A stretch of 39,029 nucleotides of DNA, from NCBI RefSeq assembly GCF_025602895.1, contig NW_026516456.1, positions 1-39,029 of the forward strand. Direction: 5' to 3'. The notes under the pieces are model-generated. The model was given only the letters and a program-made list of their open reading frames with translations, had not been told where the DNA came from and searched no databases. Shown in pieces: positions 7,838 to 18,700 of the stretch (the first letter of the stretch is position 1; the number at the start of each line of letters is the position of its first letter). This stretch comes from Polychytrium aggregatum (Eukaryota; Chytridiomycota; Chytridiomycetes; Polychytriales). The position numbers were made by a program, and so were the translations under genes.

Positions 7838-7858
7838 AGGACCCGGCGAGTTGCCGCC
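7795..7858 (+). promoter_or_regulatory. -1 frameshift signal, element C
   Basis: GGGAAAC at 7795-7801 in Gag phase, 5-nt spacer, stem arms 7807-7815 and 7850-7858. Confidence 0.85.
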
Positions 7859-10800
7859 ATCCGACTCCGACCCCCGACGCTGAACTATTGACTCTCGCCA
7901 CCGGACCTCACCTGATCAACTCTCTCATCGACGAACCCCACCGCATTGCCGCCAACCACGGCAAGGGACTGCTTGTGATCGACGCCACCCTCAACGGCTC
8001 CCCGATCACCGTCCTCATCGACCCTGGTGCGACCAACTCGCACATCTCCGAGACCCTCGCCTCGACCCTCGACCTTCGAACCAAGACCACCGCCAACGCC
8101 GTCACGATGCCCAACGGCAAGTCCTTCCCGTCCTCCGTCACCGATCCCGTCGACCTCACCATCCACGACTACCACGCCCGCATCAACCTCTTCACCGCGC
8201 CACTCACCTGGGACGTTATCCTCGGCAAGAACTGGCTCGACCAGACCAACCCCGAGATCGACTGGCCCTCCAACCGAATCAAGTTCTCGATCGACGGGAA
8301 GCACCACACTTGGACGGCATCGCGACCCGACACCGGAATGCCACTCACGACCCTCGAACTCCGATCCCAGTACCACATGTCGACCCAGCAGATCAACGCA
8401 CTGGCTTCGACTCCCGGCGCCGTGTATGTTTGTACTCTGAGCAGTGACTTGAATACAGTTGCTGTTGAACCCTACGACCCCGTTGCCCAACTTGCCCGTG
8501 TCCTCGAACCACTGACCCCCGAACACCGATCCATCATCGCAAAGTACCGCGATGCCTTCAACGAACTCAAGGAACTCCCGCCTCACCGACCCGGCATCGA
8601 CATGAACATCCAACTCGACGACTCTGCCAAGCCAACCTGGTCGTCGCTCTACCAAATGTCGGCCGAAGAACTCGCTCGTCTCAAAGACGAACTCGACCGA
8701 TTGCTCCGGATCGGCCACATCCGCAAGTCCGTCTCGCCCTTCGGCGCACCGATCTTCTGGGTCAAGCAGGGCGACAAGTTCCGACTCGTCTTTGACTTCC
8801 GCGCCCTCAACAAGATCACCGTCAAGGACCGCACCGCGCTGCCCAACATGCGCGAGATCATCGACCGCCTGTCCAAGTGCCGTGTCTTCTCCAAGCTCGA
8901 CTTGCAACGCGGATTCCACCAGATCCGCATTGCCGACGCCGACACCCCCAAGACGGCCTTCAGGACCAAGTACGGCCACTTTGAGTGGCTTGTGATGCCC
9001 TTCGGCCTCGCCAACAGTCCCTCCGTGTTCCAAGCCGCGATGAACGACATCTTCCGCGAGTTCATCGACGACTTTGTGTTCGTCTACATCGACGACATCC
9101 TGATCGCATCCGAGGACGAGGACCAGCACATCCGCCACATCGAACTGGTCCTCGACAAGATCCACCGACACGGCTTCAAGATCCGACCCGAGAAGTGTTC
9201 GTTCTTCAACTCGACCGTCACCTATCTCGGCTTCATCATCGGCGAAGGACGCATCCAAGTGCATCCCTCGCGCATCGACGCCATCAAGAACTACCCGCGA
9301 CCAACGACCGAACACGAACTCCGCAGCTTCCTCGGCTTGACCAACACCATCATGAGCTTTGTCCCTGGCTACGCTGCCCTCGCCGGTCCACTCTCGACTC
9401 TGATCACCACCCGCTCCGCCAACTCGACCAAGTCCGTCGTCTGGGACGACAACGCCATCGCCGCCTTCGAGCAGCTCAAGTTGCTCTCGCCTCAGTCGCT
9501 GCACATGGTCAACCCGGACAAGGACATTCACCTCTTCACCGACTGGTCCGAGTCAAGCGCATCGATTGGTGGATGGATCGGGCAGGACATGGACGGATCC
9601 GGCACGGTGCGCCCCATCGCTTTCAACTCGCAGAAACTGCACGGATCCGAACTCAACTACTCGCCCTACAACGGCGAGCTGCTGTCGATCACCCGCCACC
9701 TCGACAAGTTCAAGAACTACCTCGTCGGCCGCAAAGTCTTCCTCCACACCGACCAGAAGGCGCTCAAGCACATCCTCGACTCCAAGACCCTCAACAAGCG
9801 CCAACAGCGAGCCATCGACACGATGCTGGACTTTGACCTCGAGATCCAGTGGATCCCCGGCTCGTGGAACAAGGTCGCCGACGTGCTCTCGCGCACACCG
9901 ACAGCCATCTCCAAGGCCGTCCAAGTCTCGATCATCAACGCGATTGTCAACCTCGGACCCTCGCCCGACGATCTCTTGGACACCATCCGCACTCAGTACA
10001 GCTCCGACCCGATCCTGTCAGCACTGATCTCGGTCCTCCGCGACAACTCGACCGACGGACTCAAGCCGTGGATGAAGGCACAGCTGCACCGCTTCTCACT
10101 TCGACACGGGATTCTCTACTTCGACTCGACCCGCATCTGCATCCCCGGCAAGGACCTCCGCATCTCGATCATCAAGGACCACCACGACTCTGTCTGTGCA
10201 GCTCACCCCGGCACCAACACGCTCTACAAGGCCATCTCGACACACTACTACTGGCCCGCCATGTCCAAGGACATTGCCGAGTGGGTCTCGCACTGCGACA
10301 TCTGCCAGCGAGCCAAGATCCGACGACAACAAGCATACGGTCACTTCTCCCGGATCCCTGTGGCCACCCGCAAGATGGACACTGTCGCCCTCGACTTCAT
10401 CCTCGGACTCCCGCCCGTCACGGACTCACTCTCGGGACGCACCTTCAACTCGATCACGATCTTTGTCGACTCCCTCACCAAGTACGTCGTCCTGGTTCCT
10501 GGCAACAAGACCGACTCGGCCGAAGACGTCGCCCGCCAGTACTTCCGCGATGTCTTTGTGCACTTTGGACTCGCCGGCACTTTCATCTCGGATCACGACA
10601 CACGCTTCCGGTCGGCCTTCTGGACAGGACTTAACACTCTGCTCAAGACCGAACTCCGGATCGCCTTTGCCCACCACCACGAGGCCGCCGGACAAGTCGA
10701 ACGCTTTGTGGCAACCGTCGCCGAGGCCATCCGCTGTTCGACTCTGGCCCTCGGCTCCCGCTGGATCGATCAAGTGCCATACATCCAGTTCGCGCTCAAC

Positions 10801-11277
10801 TCACACAGCTCAGCTTCGACTGGACATTCGCCCTTCTTCCTGATGCACGGTCAGCATCCTCGCACTCCTGCCAACACCGACATCATCGCCGAGTCCAACC
10901 CTGCAGCACAGTCGATCGAGGAGATGCAAGCGACTCTGGACTTGGTCTCGGACAACATCGGCAAGGCCCAGGACCGGGCCCTGTACTACGCCAACCGACA
11001 TCGACGCGATATCAGCTACGACATTGGCGACCAAGTCCTGATCGACACGACCGCGTATCACTTCAGCACGGACGACGTCACACCCTCCAAGATGCGGATG
11101 CCGTACTTGGGACCCTTCAAGATCATCGAGAAGATCGGAACGACTGGATATCGACTTCGACTCCCGAGGACCCTCCGATTTACAACCGAACTCCCCGCTT
11201 CCGCCCTCGTCCCCTACGACACACTGATCGACCTTTGCCAAGCACAAGTGCAACGCAACTCGGGATCGAAAAATTGA
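7801..11277 (+). CDS. pol: Pol polyprotein of element C, lacking the chromodomain
   Basis: Protease, reverse transcriptase, RNase H, the full D-D35-E integrase and the GPY/F module are all intact. The protein then runs SALVPY directly into DTLIDLCQ: 85 residues are missing, corresponding to 5965-6219 of element B, and they include the whole chromodomain. The frame is preserved and the native C-terminal tail (ending NSGSKN) remains. The junction lies between imperfect short repeats (AACACAC in the left flank, GACACAC in the right), which fits template switching during reverse transcription. In chromoviruses this domain helps steer integration to H3K9-methylated chromatin, so this variant should have altered target choice (inference). 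The same deletion is in element F. Confidence 0.92.
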   Translation, partial: RRGGNPWILRPLKDPASCRHPTPTPDAELLTLATGPHLINSLIDEPHRIAANHGKGLLVIDATLNGSPITVLIDPGATNSHISETLASTLDLRTKTTANAVTMPNGKSFPSSVTDPVDLTIHDYHARINLFTAPLTWDVILGKNWLDQTNPEIDWPSNRIKFSIDGKHHTWTASRPDTGMPLTTLELRSQYHMSTQQINALASTPGAVYVCTLSSDLNTVAVEPYDPVAQLARVLEPLTPEHRSIIAKYRDAFNELKELPPHRPGIDMNIQLDDSAKPTWSSLYQMSAEELARLKDELDRLLRIGHIRKSVSPFGAPIFWVKQGDKFRLVFDFRALNKITVKDRTALPNMREIIDRLSKCRVFSKLDLQRGFHQIRIADADTPKTAFRTKYGHFEWLVMPFGLANSPSVFQAAMNDIFREFIDDFVFVYIDDILIASEDEDQHIRHIELVLDKIHRHGFKIRPEKCSFFNSTVTYLGFIIGEGRIQVHPSRIDAIKNYPRPTTEHELRSFLGLTNTIMSFVPGYAALAGPLSTLITTRSANSTKSVVWDDNAIAAFEQLKLLSPQSLHMVNPDKDIHLFTDWSESSASIGGWIGQDMDGSGTVRPIAFNSQKLHGSELNYSPYNGELLSITRHLDKFKNYLVGRKVFLHTDQKALKHILDSKTLNKRQQRAIDTMLDFDLEIQWIPGSWNKVADVLSRTPTAISKAVQVSIINAIVNLGPSPDDLLDTIRTQYSSDPILSALISVLRDNSTDGLKPWMKAQLHRFSLRHGILYFDSTRICIPGKDLRISIIKDHHDSVCAAHPGTNTLYKAISTHYYWPAMSKDIAEWVSHCDICQRAKIRRQQAYGHFSRIPVATRKMDTVALDFILGLPPVTDSLSGRTFNSITIFVDSLTKYVVLVPGNKTDSAEDVARQYFRDVFVHFGLAGTFISDHDTRFRSAFWTGLNTLLKTELRIAFAHHHEAAGQVERFVATVAEAIRCSTLALGSRWIDQVPYIQFALNSHSSASTGHSPFFLMHGQHPRTPANTDIIAESNPAAQSIEEMQATLDLVSDNIGKAQDRALYYANRHRRDISYDIGDQVLIDTTAYHFSTDDVTPSKMRMPYLGPFKIIEKIGTTGYRLRLPRTLRFTTELPASALVPYDTLIDLCQAQVQRNSGSKN

Positions 11278-11311
11278 TGGTTTGACTTGAGCACAATTTT
11301 TCTGGGGGGGA

Positions 11312-11777
11312 TGTCACAGATCGCTCTGCCCGCCTAGCTGCACCGTCGCACTTGTGTCACTGTTTGCGTCGCACACTTTCCTTTTCCTTTGTCCTGTGAC
11401 GCCTTTCCTTTTTCCTTGCTCTCATGTTGCACACGCCGCTCTGTTTTCCCTGCATTTGTCATCGACCATGCATTAGTCAGACGCTGTGTCACCCGCATTT
11501 GTCAGCCACCGAGCATTTGTCAGACTTTCACATGTTTCTCCGGTTAGCCGTTGCTGCCTGGCTGCTGTCCCGCCGCCTCCGCTGCTTCGCCCCCGCTGCG
11601 GCAGGCTTCGCCTCCGGGACCGCCAGACAGATAAATAGCCCGCCTTCACCCGCTCATGTTTCTGGTCATCACCTTCGACCCCAGACACACTTGACTCTAG
11701 ATCCTAGCCTCGCTAAGATCAATAAAACCCTTCTCTATCTTTTTCTTTTGATCTCCTCTTGATCCCGTGATCTGACA
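11312..11777 (+). repeat. LTR3 (type 1), shared by C (3') and D (5')
   Basis: It matches LTR1 over the full 466 bp by eye, and has a polypurine tract on its left and a primer-binding site on its right. Confidence 0.95.
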
Positions 11778-12835
11778 TGGTAGCATCGGTCGATCCCGCC
11801 GTCAATGCCTGTCTCCAGGCCCTTGAACAACTATCGCTCGAGGACCGCGCCCTGGTCCTCTCCGCCCTGACTGCCCAGCCGAATCTCCCCACGGTCCCTC
11901 CCGGTTTCAAGCGTCCCAAGATCCCGCTCCCCGACGCCTTCACTGGCGAGCGTAAGGCTGCTGTCGTTGACGAGTTTGTCTTCTCAATGACCGAGTACAT
12001 TGCCTTCCACAGTCTCGATGACGCCACCGCTGTCGCCACCGTCGCCATGAACCTCAAGGGCAAGGCCAAGACCTGGTGGCGCCTCTGGTCCCAGGGCAAG
12101 CAACTCGACAACCTGACCCCGGCCGCCGTCCTGTCCCTCGTCCGCGACACCTTCCTTCCGTCCACCTCGCTGCGCACCACCGAGGATGAGTTCGAAGCAC
12201 TGCGCCACACCGGCTCCGTCGAGCAGTTCAACTCTCGCTTCCGCGATCTCCTCCTCGAGCTGCCCCACTTCAGCAACAACCGCCAGAACCTGCAGCGCTA
12301 CCTCACCAAGCTCAAGCACAGGGTGCGCATCGAAGTCGAATGGAAGCTTGACTCCAACACAGCCACCCTCGAAGATGCCATGGCCCTCGCCGAGCGATAC
12401 GAGTCCATTATGGGTCAATCGCAACCCCTGATGCAGCAGCCCGCTCGCACTCAGTTCCGCGATCAACCCTTCCGCGAGCTCCAGTTCCAGCGACCTCCTC
12501 TCTTCCGCGCTCCACCTGGTCAGCCGCAGTTCCGCCCAATGGTCCGTCCTCCTCGTCCCGCCTTCCAGCCGACCCAGCCTCCCGCACGTGACCCCAACGC
12601 CATGGACCTCGACAACGTCGACATGCGCCCGATCAAGAAGCTCACCGACCGCGAGAAGGAGTACCTCCGCCGTAACGGAGGCTGCTTCCGCTGCCGCAAG
12701 TTCGGCCACATCGCCTCGCAGTGTCCCTTGAACCAGCCCCGCATCAACGCCATCGTCGAGACCGCCGACCAGGCCACCTTCTACGAAGATCAGGGAAACG
12801 ACGAGGCGGCAACCCCTGGATACTACGACCTCTGA
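11777..12835 (+). CDS. gag: Gag polyprotein of element D
   Basis: This is a full-length 352-residue Gag with the same sequence as in B, zinc knuckle included. It is driven by LTR3 and undamaged, although its own element has lost the 3' half of integrase. It could still produce particles if transcribed, using a cryptic 3' end or the AATAAA-bearing sequences downstream. Confidence 0.92.
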   Translation: MVASVDPAVNACLQALEQLSLEDRALVLSALTAQPNLPTVPPGFKRPKIPLPDAFTGERKAAVVDEFVFSMTEYIAFHSLDDATAVATVAMNLKGKAKTWWRLWSQGKQLDNLTPAAVLSLVRDTFLPSTSLRTTEDEFEALRHTGSVEQFNSRFRDLLLELPHFSNNRQNLQRYLTKLKHRVRIEVEWKLDSNTATLEDAMALAERYESIMGQSQPLMQQPARTQFRDQPFRELQFQRPPLFRAPPGQPQFRPMVRPPRPAFQPTQPPARDPNAMDLDNVDMRPIKKLTDREKEYLRRNGGCFRCRKFGHIASQCPLNQPRINAIVETADQATFYEDQGNDEAATPGYYDL

Positions 12836-12856
12836 AGGACCCGGCGAGTTGCCGCC
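12793..12856 (+). promoter_or_regulatory. -1 frameshift signal, element D
   Basis: GGGAAAC at 12793-12799 in Gag phase, stem arms 12805-12813 and 12848-12856, unchanged from B. Confidence 0.85.
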
Positions 12857-15306
12857 ATCCGACTCCGACCCCCGACGCTGAACTATTGACTCTCGCCACC
12901 GGACCTCACCTGATCAACTCTCTCATCGACGAACCCCACCGCATTGCCGCCAACCACGGCAAGGGACTGCTTGTGATCGACGCCACCCTCAACGGCTCCC
13001 CGATCACCGTCCTCATCGACCCTGGTGCGACCAACTCGCACATCTCCGAGACCCTCGCCTCGACCCTCGACCTTCGAACCAAGACCACCGCCAACGCCGT
13101 CACGATGCCCAACGGCAAGTCCTTCCCGTCCTCCGTCACCGATCCCGTCGACCTCACCATCCACGACTACCACGCCCGCATCAACCTCTTCACCGCGCCA
13201 CTCACCTGGGACGTTATCCTCGGCAAGAACTGGCTCGACCAGACCAACCCCGAGATCGACTGGCCCTCCAACCGAATCAAGTTCTCGATCGACGGGAAGC
13301 ACCACACTTGGACGGCATCGCGACCCGACACCGGAATGCCACTCACGACCCTCGAACTCCGATCCCAGTACCACATGTCGACCCAGCAGATCAACGCACT
13401 GGCTTCGACTCCCGGCGCCGTGTATGTTTGTACTCTGAGCAGTGACTTGAATACAGTTGCTGTTGAACCCTACGACCCCGTTGCCCAACTTGCCCGTGTC
13501 CTCGAACCACTGACCCCCGAACACCGATCCATCATCGCAAAGTACCGCGATGCCTTCAACGAACTCAAGGAACTCCCGCCTCACCGACCCGGCATCGACA
13601 TGAACATCCAACTCGACGACTCTGCCAAGCCAACCTGGTCGTCGCTCTACCAAATGTCGGCCGAAGAACTCGCTCGTCTCAAAGACGAACTCGACCGATT
13701 GCTCCGGATCGGCCACATCCGCAAGTCCGTCTCGCCCTTCGGCGCACCGATCTTCTGGGTCAAGCAGGGCGACAAGTTCCGACTCGTCTTTGACTTCCGC
13801 GCCCTCAACAAGATCACCGTCAAGGACCGCACCGCGCTGCCCAACATGCGCGAGATCATCGACCGCCTGTCCAAGTGCCGTGTCTTCTCCAAGCTCGACT
13901 TGCAACGCGGATTCCACCAGATCCGCATTGCCGACGCCGACACCCCCAAGACGGCCTTCAGGACCAAGTACGGCCACTTTGAGTGGCTTGTGATGCCCTT
14001 CGGCCTCGCCAACAGTCCCTCCGTGTTCCAAGCCGCGATGAACGACATCTTCCGCGAGTTCATCGACGACTTTGTGTTCGTCTACATCGACGACATCCTG
14101 ATCGCATCCGAGGACGAGGACCAGCACATCCGCCACATCGAACTGGTCCTCGACAAGATCCACCGACACGGCTTCAAGATCCGACCCGAGAAGTGTTCGT
14201 TCTTCAACTCGACCGTCACCTATCTCGGCTTCATCATCGGCGAAGGACGCATCCAAGTGCATCCCTCGCGCATCGACGCCATCAAGAACTACCCGCGACC
14301 AACGACCGAACACGAACTCCGCAGCTTCCTCGGCTTGACCAACACCATCATGAGCTTTGTCCCTGGCTACGCTGCCCTCGCCGGTCCACTCTCGACTCTG
14401 ATCACCACCCGCTCCGCCAACTCGACCAAGTCCGTCGTCTGGGACGACAACGCCATCGCCGCCTTCGAGCAGCTCAAGTTGCTCTCGCCTCAGTCGCTGC
14501 ACATGGTCAACCCGGACAAGGACATTCACCTCTTCACCGACTGGTCCGAGTCAAGCGCATCGATTGGTGGATGGATCGGGCAGGACATGGACGGATCCGG
14601 CACGGTGCGCCCCATCGCTTTCAACTCGCAGAAACTGCACGGATCCGAACTCAACTACTCGCCCTACAACGGCGAGCTGCTGTCGATCACCCGCCACCTC
14701 GACAAGTTCAAGAACTACCTCGTCGGCCGCAAAGTCTTCCTCCACACCGACCAGAAGGCGCTCAAGCACATCCTCGACTCCAAGACCCTCAACAAGCGCC
14801 AACAGCGAGCCATCGACACGATGCTGGACTTTGACCTCGAGATCCAGTGGATCCCCGGCTCGTGGAACAAGGTCGCCGACGTGCTCTCGCGCACACCGAC
14901 AGCCATCTCCAAGGCCGTCCAAGTCTCGATCATCAACGCGATTGTCAACCTCGGACCCTCGCCCGACGATCTCTTGGACACCATCCGCACTCAGTACAGC
15001 TCCGACCCGATCCTGTCAGCACTGATCTCGGTCCTCCGCGACAACTCGACCGACGGACTCAAGCCGTGGATGAAGGCACAGCTGCACCGCTTCTCACTTC
15101 GACACGGGATTCTCTACTTCGACTCGACCCGCATCTGCATCCCCGGCAAGGACCTCCGCATCTCGATCATCAAGGACCACCACGACTCTGTCTGTGCAGC
15201 TCACCCCGGCACCAACACGCTCTACAAGGCCATCTCGACACACTACTACTGGCCCGCCATGTCTGTCAGATCACGGGATCAAGAGGAGATCAAAAGAAAA
15301 AGATAG
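12799..15306 (+). pseudogene. pol: Truncated pol of element D (PR-RT-RH, integrase cut in zinc finger)
   Basis: Protease, reverse transcriptase (YIDD) and RNase H are complete. The frame then enters integrase and keeps both histidines of the HHCC finger but is broken at YYWPAMS, before the two cysteines and the whole catalytic core. From 15264 it reads 14 codons into LTR4 in antisense (VRSRDQEEIKRKR) and stops at 15304-15306. The product could polymerise DNA but could not integrate it. Confidence 0.9.
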
Positions 15307-15729
15307 AGAAGGGTTTTATTGATCTTAGCGAGGCTAGGATCTAGAGTCAAGTGTGTCTGGGGTCGAAGGTGATGACCAGAAACATGAGCGGGTGAAGGCG
15401 GGCTATTTATCTGTCTGGCGGTCCCGGAGGCGAAGCCTGCCGCAGCGGGGGCGAAGCAGCGGAGGCGGCGGGACAGCAGCCAGGCAGCAACGGCTAACCG
15501 GAGAAACATGTGAAAGTCTGACAAATGCTCGGTGGCTGACAAATGCGGGTGACACAGCGTCTGACTAATGCATGGTCGATGACAAATGCAGGGAAAACAG
15601 AGCGGCGTGTGCAACATGAGAGCAAGGAAAAAGGAAAGGCGTCACAGGACAAAGGAAAAGGAAAGTGTGCGACGCAAACAGTGACACAAGTGCGACGGTG
15701 CAGCTAGGCGGGCAGAGCGATCTGTGACA
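15264..15729 (-). repeat. LTR4 (type 1), 3' LTR of element E
   Basis: This is a complete 466-bp LTR in reverse orientation, starting exactly with TGTCAGATC at the break in D. The left flank is GCCATGTC (D pol). For a 5-bp duplication the expected repeat ATGTC is not seen beside LTR7 at the far end of the minus array (CGTGG there). By eye it is identical to LTR1. Confidence 0.95.
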
Positions 15730-15763
15730 TCCCCCCCAGAAAAATTGTGCTCAAGTCAAACCA

Positions 15764-18700
15764 TCAATTTTTCGATCCCGAGTTGCGTTGCACTTGTGCT
15801 TGGCAAAGGTCGATCAGTGTGTCCATTTCCGGAAGGTTGCGGTTGCGGCTGAGGAAGTCGTGGATATCTGCGAGTCCTCCATCCAAGAGTTCGGCCAGTG
15901 GTGCCCACGAGTCGTAAGATGGGTCGTATCCCTGCCAGCGGAGCAAGAACTCGTGTCGATATCCAGGAAGTCGACGTCGTCGGTTGATCCTGTGTCCAAT
16001 GATCGCTTCGAACACTGATTCGTCGTTGTGGTTGGGTCCGGGTTCATCAAACACAAGTTGGTCGGTCGATGGTGTGTTGTAGGGGACGAGGGCGGAAGCG
16101 GGGAGTTCGGTTGTAAATCGGAGGGTCCTCGGGAGTCGAAGTCGATATCCAGTCGTTCCGATCTTCTCGATGATCTTGAAGGGTCCCAAGTACGGCATCC
16201 GCATCTTGGAGGGTGTGACGTCGTCCGTGCTGAAGTGATACGCGGTCGTGTCGATCAGGACTTGGTCGCCAATGTCGTAGCTGATATCGCGTCGATGTCG
16301 GTTGGCGTAGTACAGGGCCCGGTCCTGGGCCTTGCCGATGTTGTCCGAGACCAAGTCCAGAGTCGCTTGCATCTCCTCGATCGACTGTGCTGCAGGGTTG
16401 GACTCGGCGATGATGTCGGTGTTGGCAGGAGTGCGAGGATGCTGACCGTGCATCAGGAAGAAGGGCGAATGTCCAGTCGAAGCTGAGCTGTGTGAGTTGA
16501 GCGCGAACTGGATGTATGGCACTTGATCGATCCAGCGGGAGCCGAGGGCCAGAGTCGAACAGCGGATGGCCTCGGCGACGGTTGCCACAAAGCGTTCGAC
16601 TTGTCCGGCGGCCTCGTGGTGGTGGGCAAAGGCGATCCGGAGTTCGGTCTTGAGCAGAGTGTTAAGTCCTGTCCAGAAGGCCGACCGGAAGCGTGTGTCG
16701 TGATCCGAGATGAAAGTGCCGGCGAGTCCAAAGTGCACAAAGACATCGCGGAAGTACTGGCGGGCGACGTCTTCGGCCGAGTCGGTCTTGTTGCCAGGAA
16801 CCAGGACGACGTACTTGGTGAGGGAGTCGACAAAGATCGTGATCGAGTTGAAGGTGCGTCCCGAGAGTGAGTCCGTGACAGGCGGGAGTCCGAGGATGAA
16901 GTCGAGGGCGACAGTGTCCATCTTGCGGGTGGCCACAGGGATCCGGGAGAAGTGACCGTATGCTTGTTGTCGTCGGATCTTGGCTCGCTGGCAGATGTCG
17001 CAGTGCGAGACCCACTCGGCAATGTCCTTGGACATGGCGGGCCAGTAGTAGTGTGTCGAGATGGCCTTGTAGAGCGTGTTGGTGCCGGGGTGAGCTGCAC
17101 AGACAGAGTCGTGGTGGTCCTTGATGATCGAGATGCGGAGGTCCTTGCCGGGGATGCAGATGCGGGTCGAGTCGAAGTAGAGAATCCCGTGTCGAAGTGA
17201 GAAGCGGTGCAGCTGTGCCTTCATCCACGGCTTGAGTCCGTCGGTCGAGTTGTCGCGGAGGACCGAGATCAGTGCTGACAGGATCGGGTCGGAGCTGTAC
17301 TGAGTGCGGATGGTGTCCAAGAGATCGTCGGGCGAGGGTCCGAGGTTGACAATCGCGTTGATGATCGAGACTTGGACGGCCTTGGAGATGGCTGTCGGTG
17401 TGCGCGAGAGCACGTCGGCGACCTTGTTCCACGAGCCGGGGATCCACTGGATCTCGAGGTCAAAGTCCAGCATCGTGTCGATGGCTCGCTGTTGGCGCTT
17501 GTTGAGGGTCTTGGAGTCGAGGATGTGCTTGAGCGCCTTCTGGTCGGTGTGGAGGAAGACTTTGCGGCCGACGAGGTAGTTCTTGAACTTGTCGAGGTGG
17601 CGGGTGATCGACAGCAGCTCGCCGTTGTAGGGCGAGTAGTTGAGTTCGGATCCGTGCAGTTTCTGCGAGTTGAAAGCGATGGGGCGCACCGTGCCGGATC
17701 CGTCCATGTCCTGCCCGATCCATCCACCAATCGATGCGCTTGACTCGGACCAGTCGGTGAAGAGGTGAATGTCCTTGTCCGGGTTGACCATGTGCAGCGA
17801 CTGAGGCGAGAGCAACTTGAGCTGCTCGAAGGCGGCGATGGCGTTGTCGTCCCAGACGACGGACTTGGTCGAGTTGGCGGAGCGGGTGGTGATCAGAGTC
17901 GAGAGTGGACCGGCGAGGGCAGCGTAGCCAGGGACAAAGCTCATGATGGTGTTGGTCAAGCCGAGGAAGCTGCGGAGTTCGTGTTCGGTCGTTGGTCGCG
18001 GGTAGTTCTTGATGGCGTCGATGCGCGAGGGATGCACTTGGATGCGTCCTTCGCCGATGATGAAGCCGAGATAGGTGACGGTCGAGTTGAAGAACGAACA
18101 CTTCTCGGGTCGGATCTTGAAGCCGTGTCGGTGGATCTTGTCGAGGACCAGTTCGATGTGGCGGATGTGCTGGTCCTCGTCCTCGGATGCGATCAGGATG
18201 TCGTCGATGTAGACGAACACAAAGTCGTCGATGAACTCGCGGAAGATGTCGTTCATCGCGGCTTGGAACACGGAGGGACTGTTGGCGAGGCCGAAGGGCA
18301 TCACAAGCCACTCAAAGTGGCCGTACTTGGTCCTGAAGGCCGTCTTGGGGGTGTCGGCGTCGGCAATGCGGATCTGGTGGAATCCGCGTTGCAAGTCGAG
18401 CTTGGAGAAGACACGGCACTTGGACAGGCGGTCGATGATCTCGCGCATGTTGGGCAGCGCGGTGCGGTCCTTGACGGTGATCTTGTTGAGGGCGCGGAAG
18501 TCAAAGACGAGTCGGAACTTGTCGCCCTGCTTGACCCAGAAGATCGGTGCGCCGAAGGGCGAGACGGACTTGCGGATGTGGCCGATCCGGAGCAATCGGT
18601 CGAGTTCGTCTTTGAGACGAGCGAGTTCTTCGGCCGACATTTGGTAGAGCGACGACCAGGTTGGCTTGGCAGAGTCGTCGAGTTGGATGTTCATGTCGAT

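Larger units (their letters stand above)
6314..11777 (+). mobile_element. Element C: chromodomain-deleted chromovirus, 5,464 bp
   Basis: Identical LTRs and all cis signals are present, and both reading frames are open. The copy is exactly 255 bp shorter than B because of one in-frame deletion in pol at 11217/11218. I see only one substitution against B elsewhere: T to C at 10416, a synonymous Pro codon. It could still be mobile if the chromodomain is dispensable. Confidence 0.95.
11312..15263 (+). mobile_element. Element D: 5' part of a type 1 copy, cut in integrase
   Basis: The 5' LTR, gag and most of pol match B. The copy stops at 15263 (equivalent to B 5012), where the intact 3' terminus of a minus-strand LTR (LTR4) begins. 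The remaining roughly 1.7 kb of D is not found at the far side of the minus-strand array, so this is not a simple nested insertion. Confidence 0.92.
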
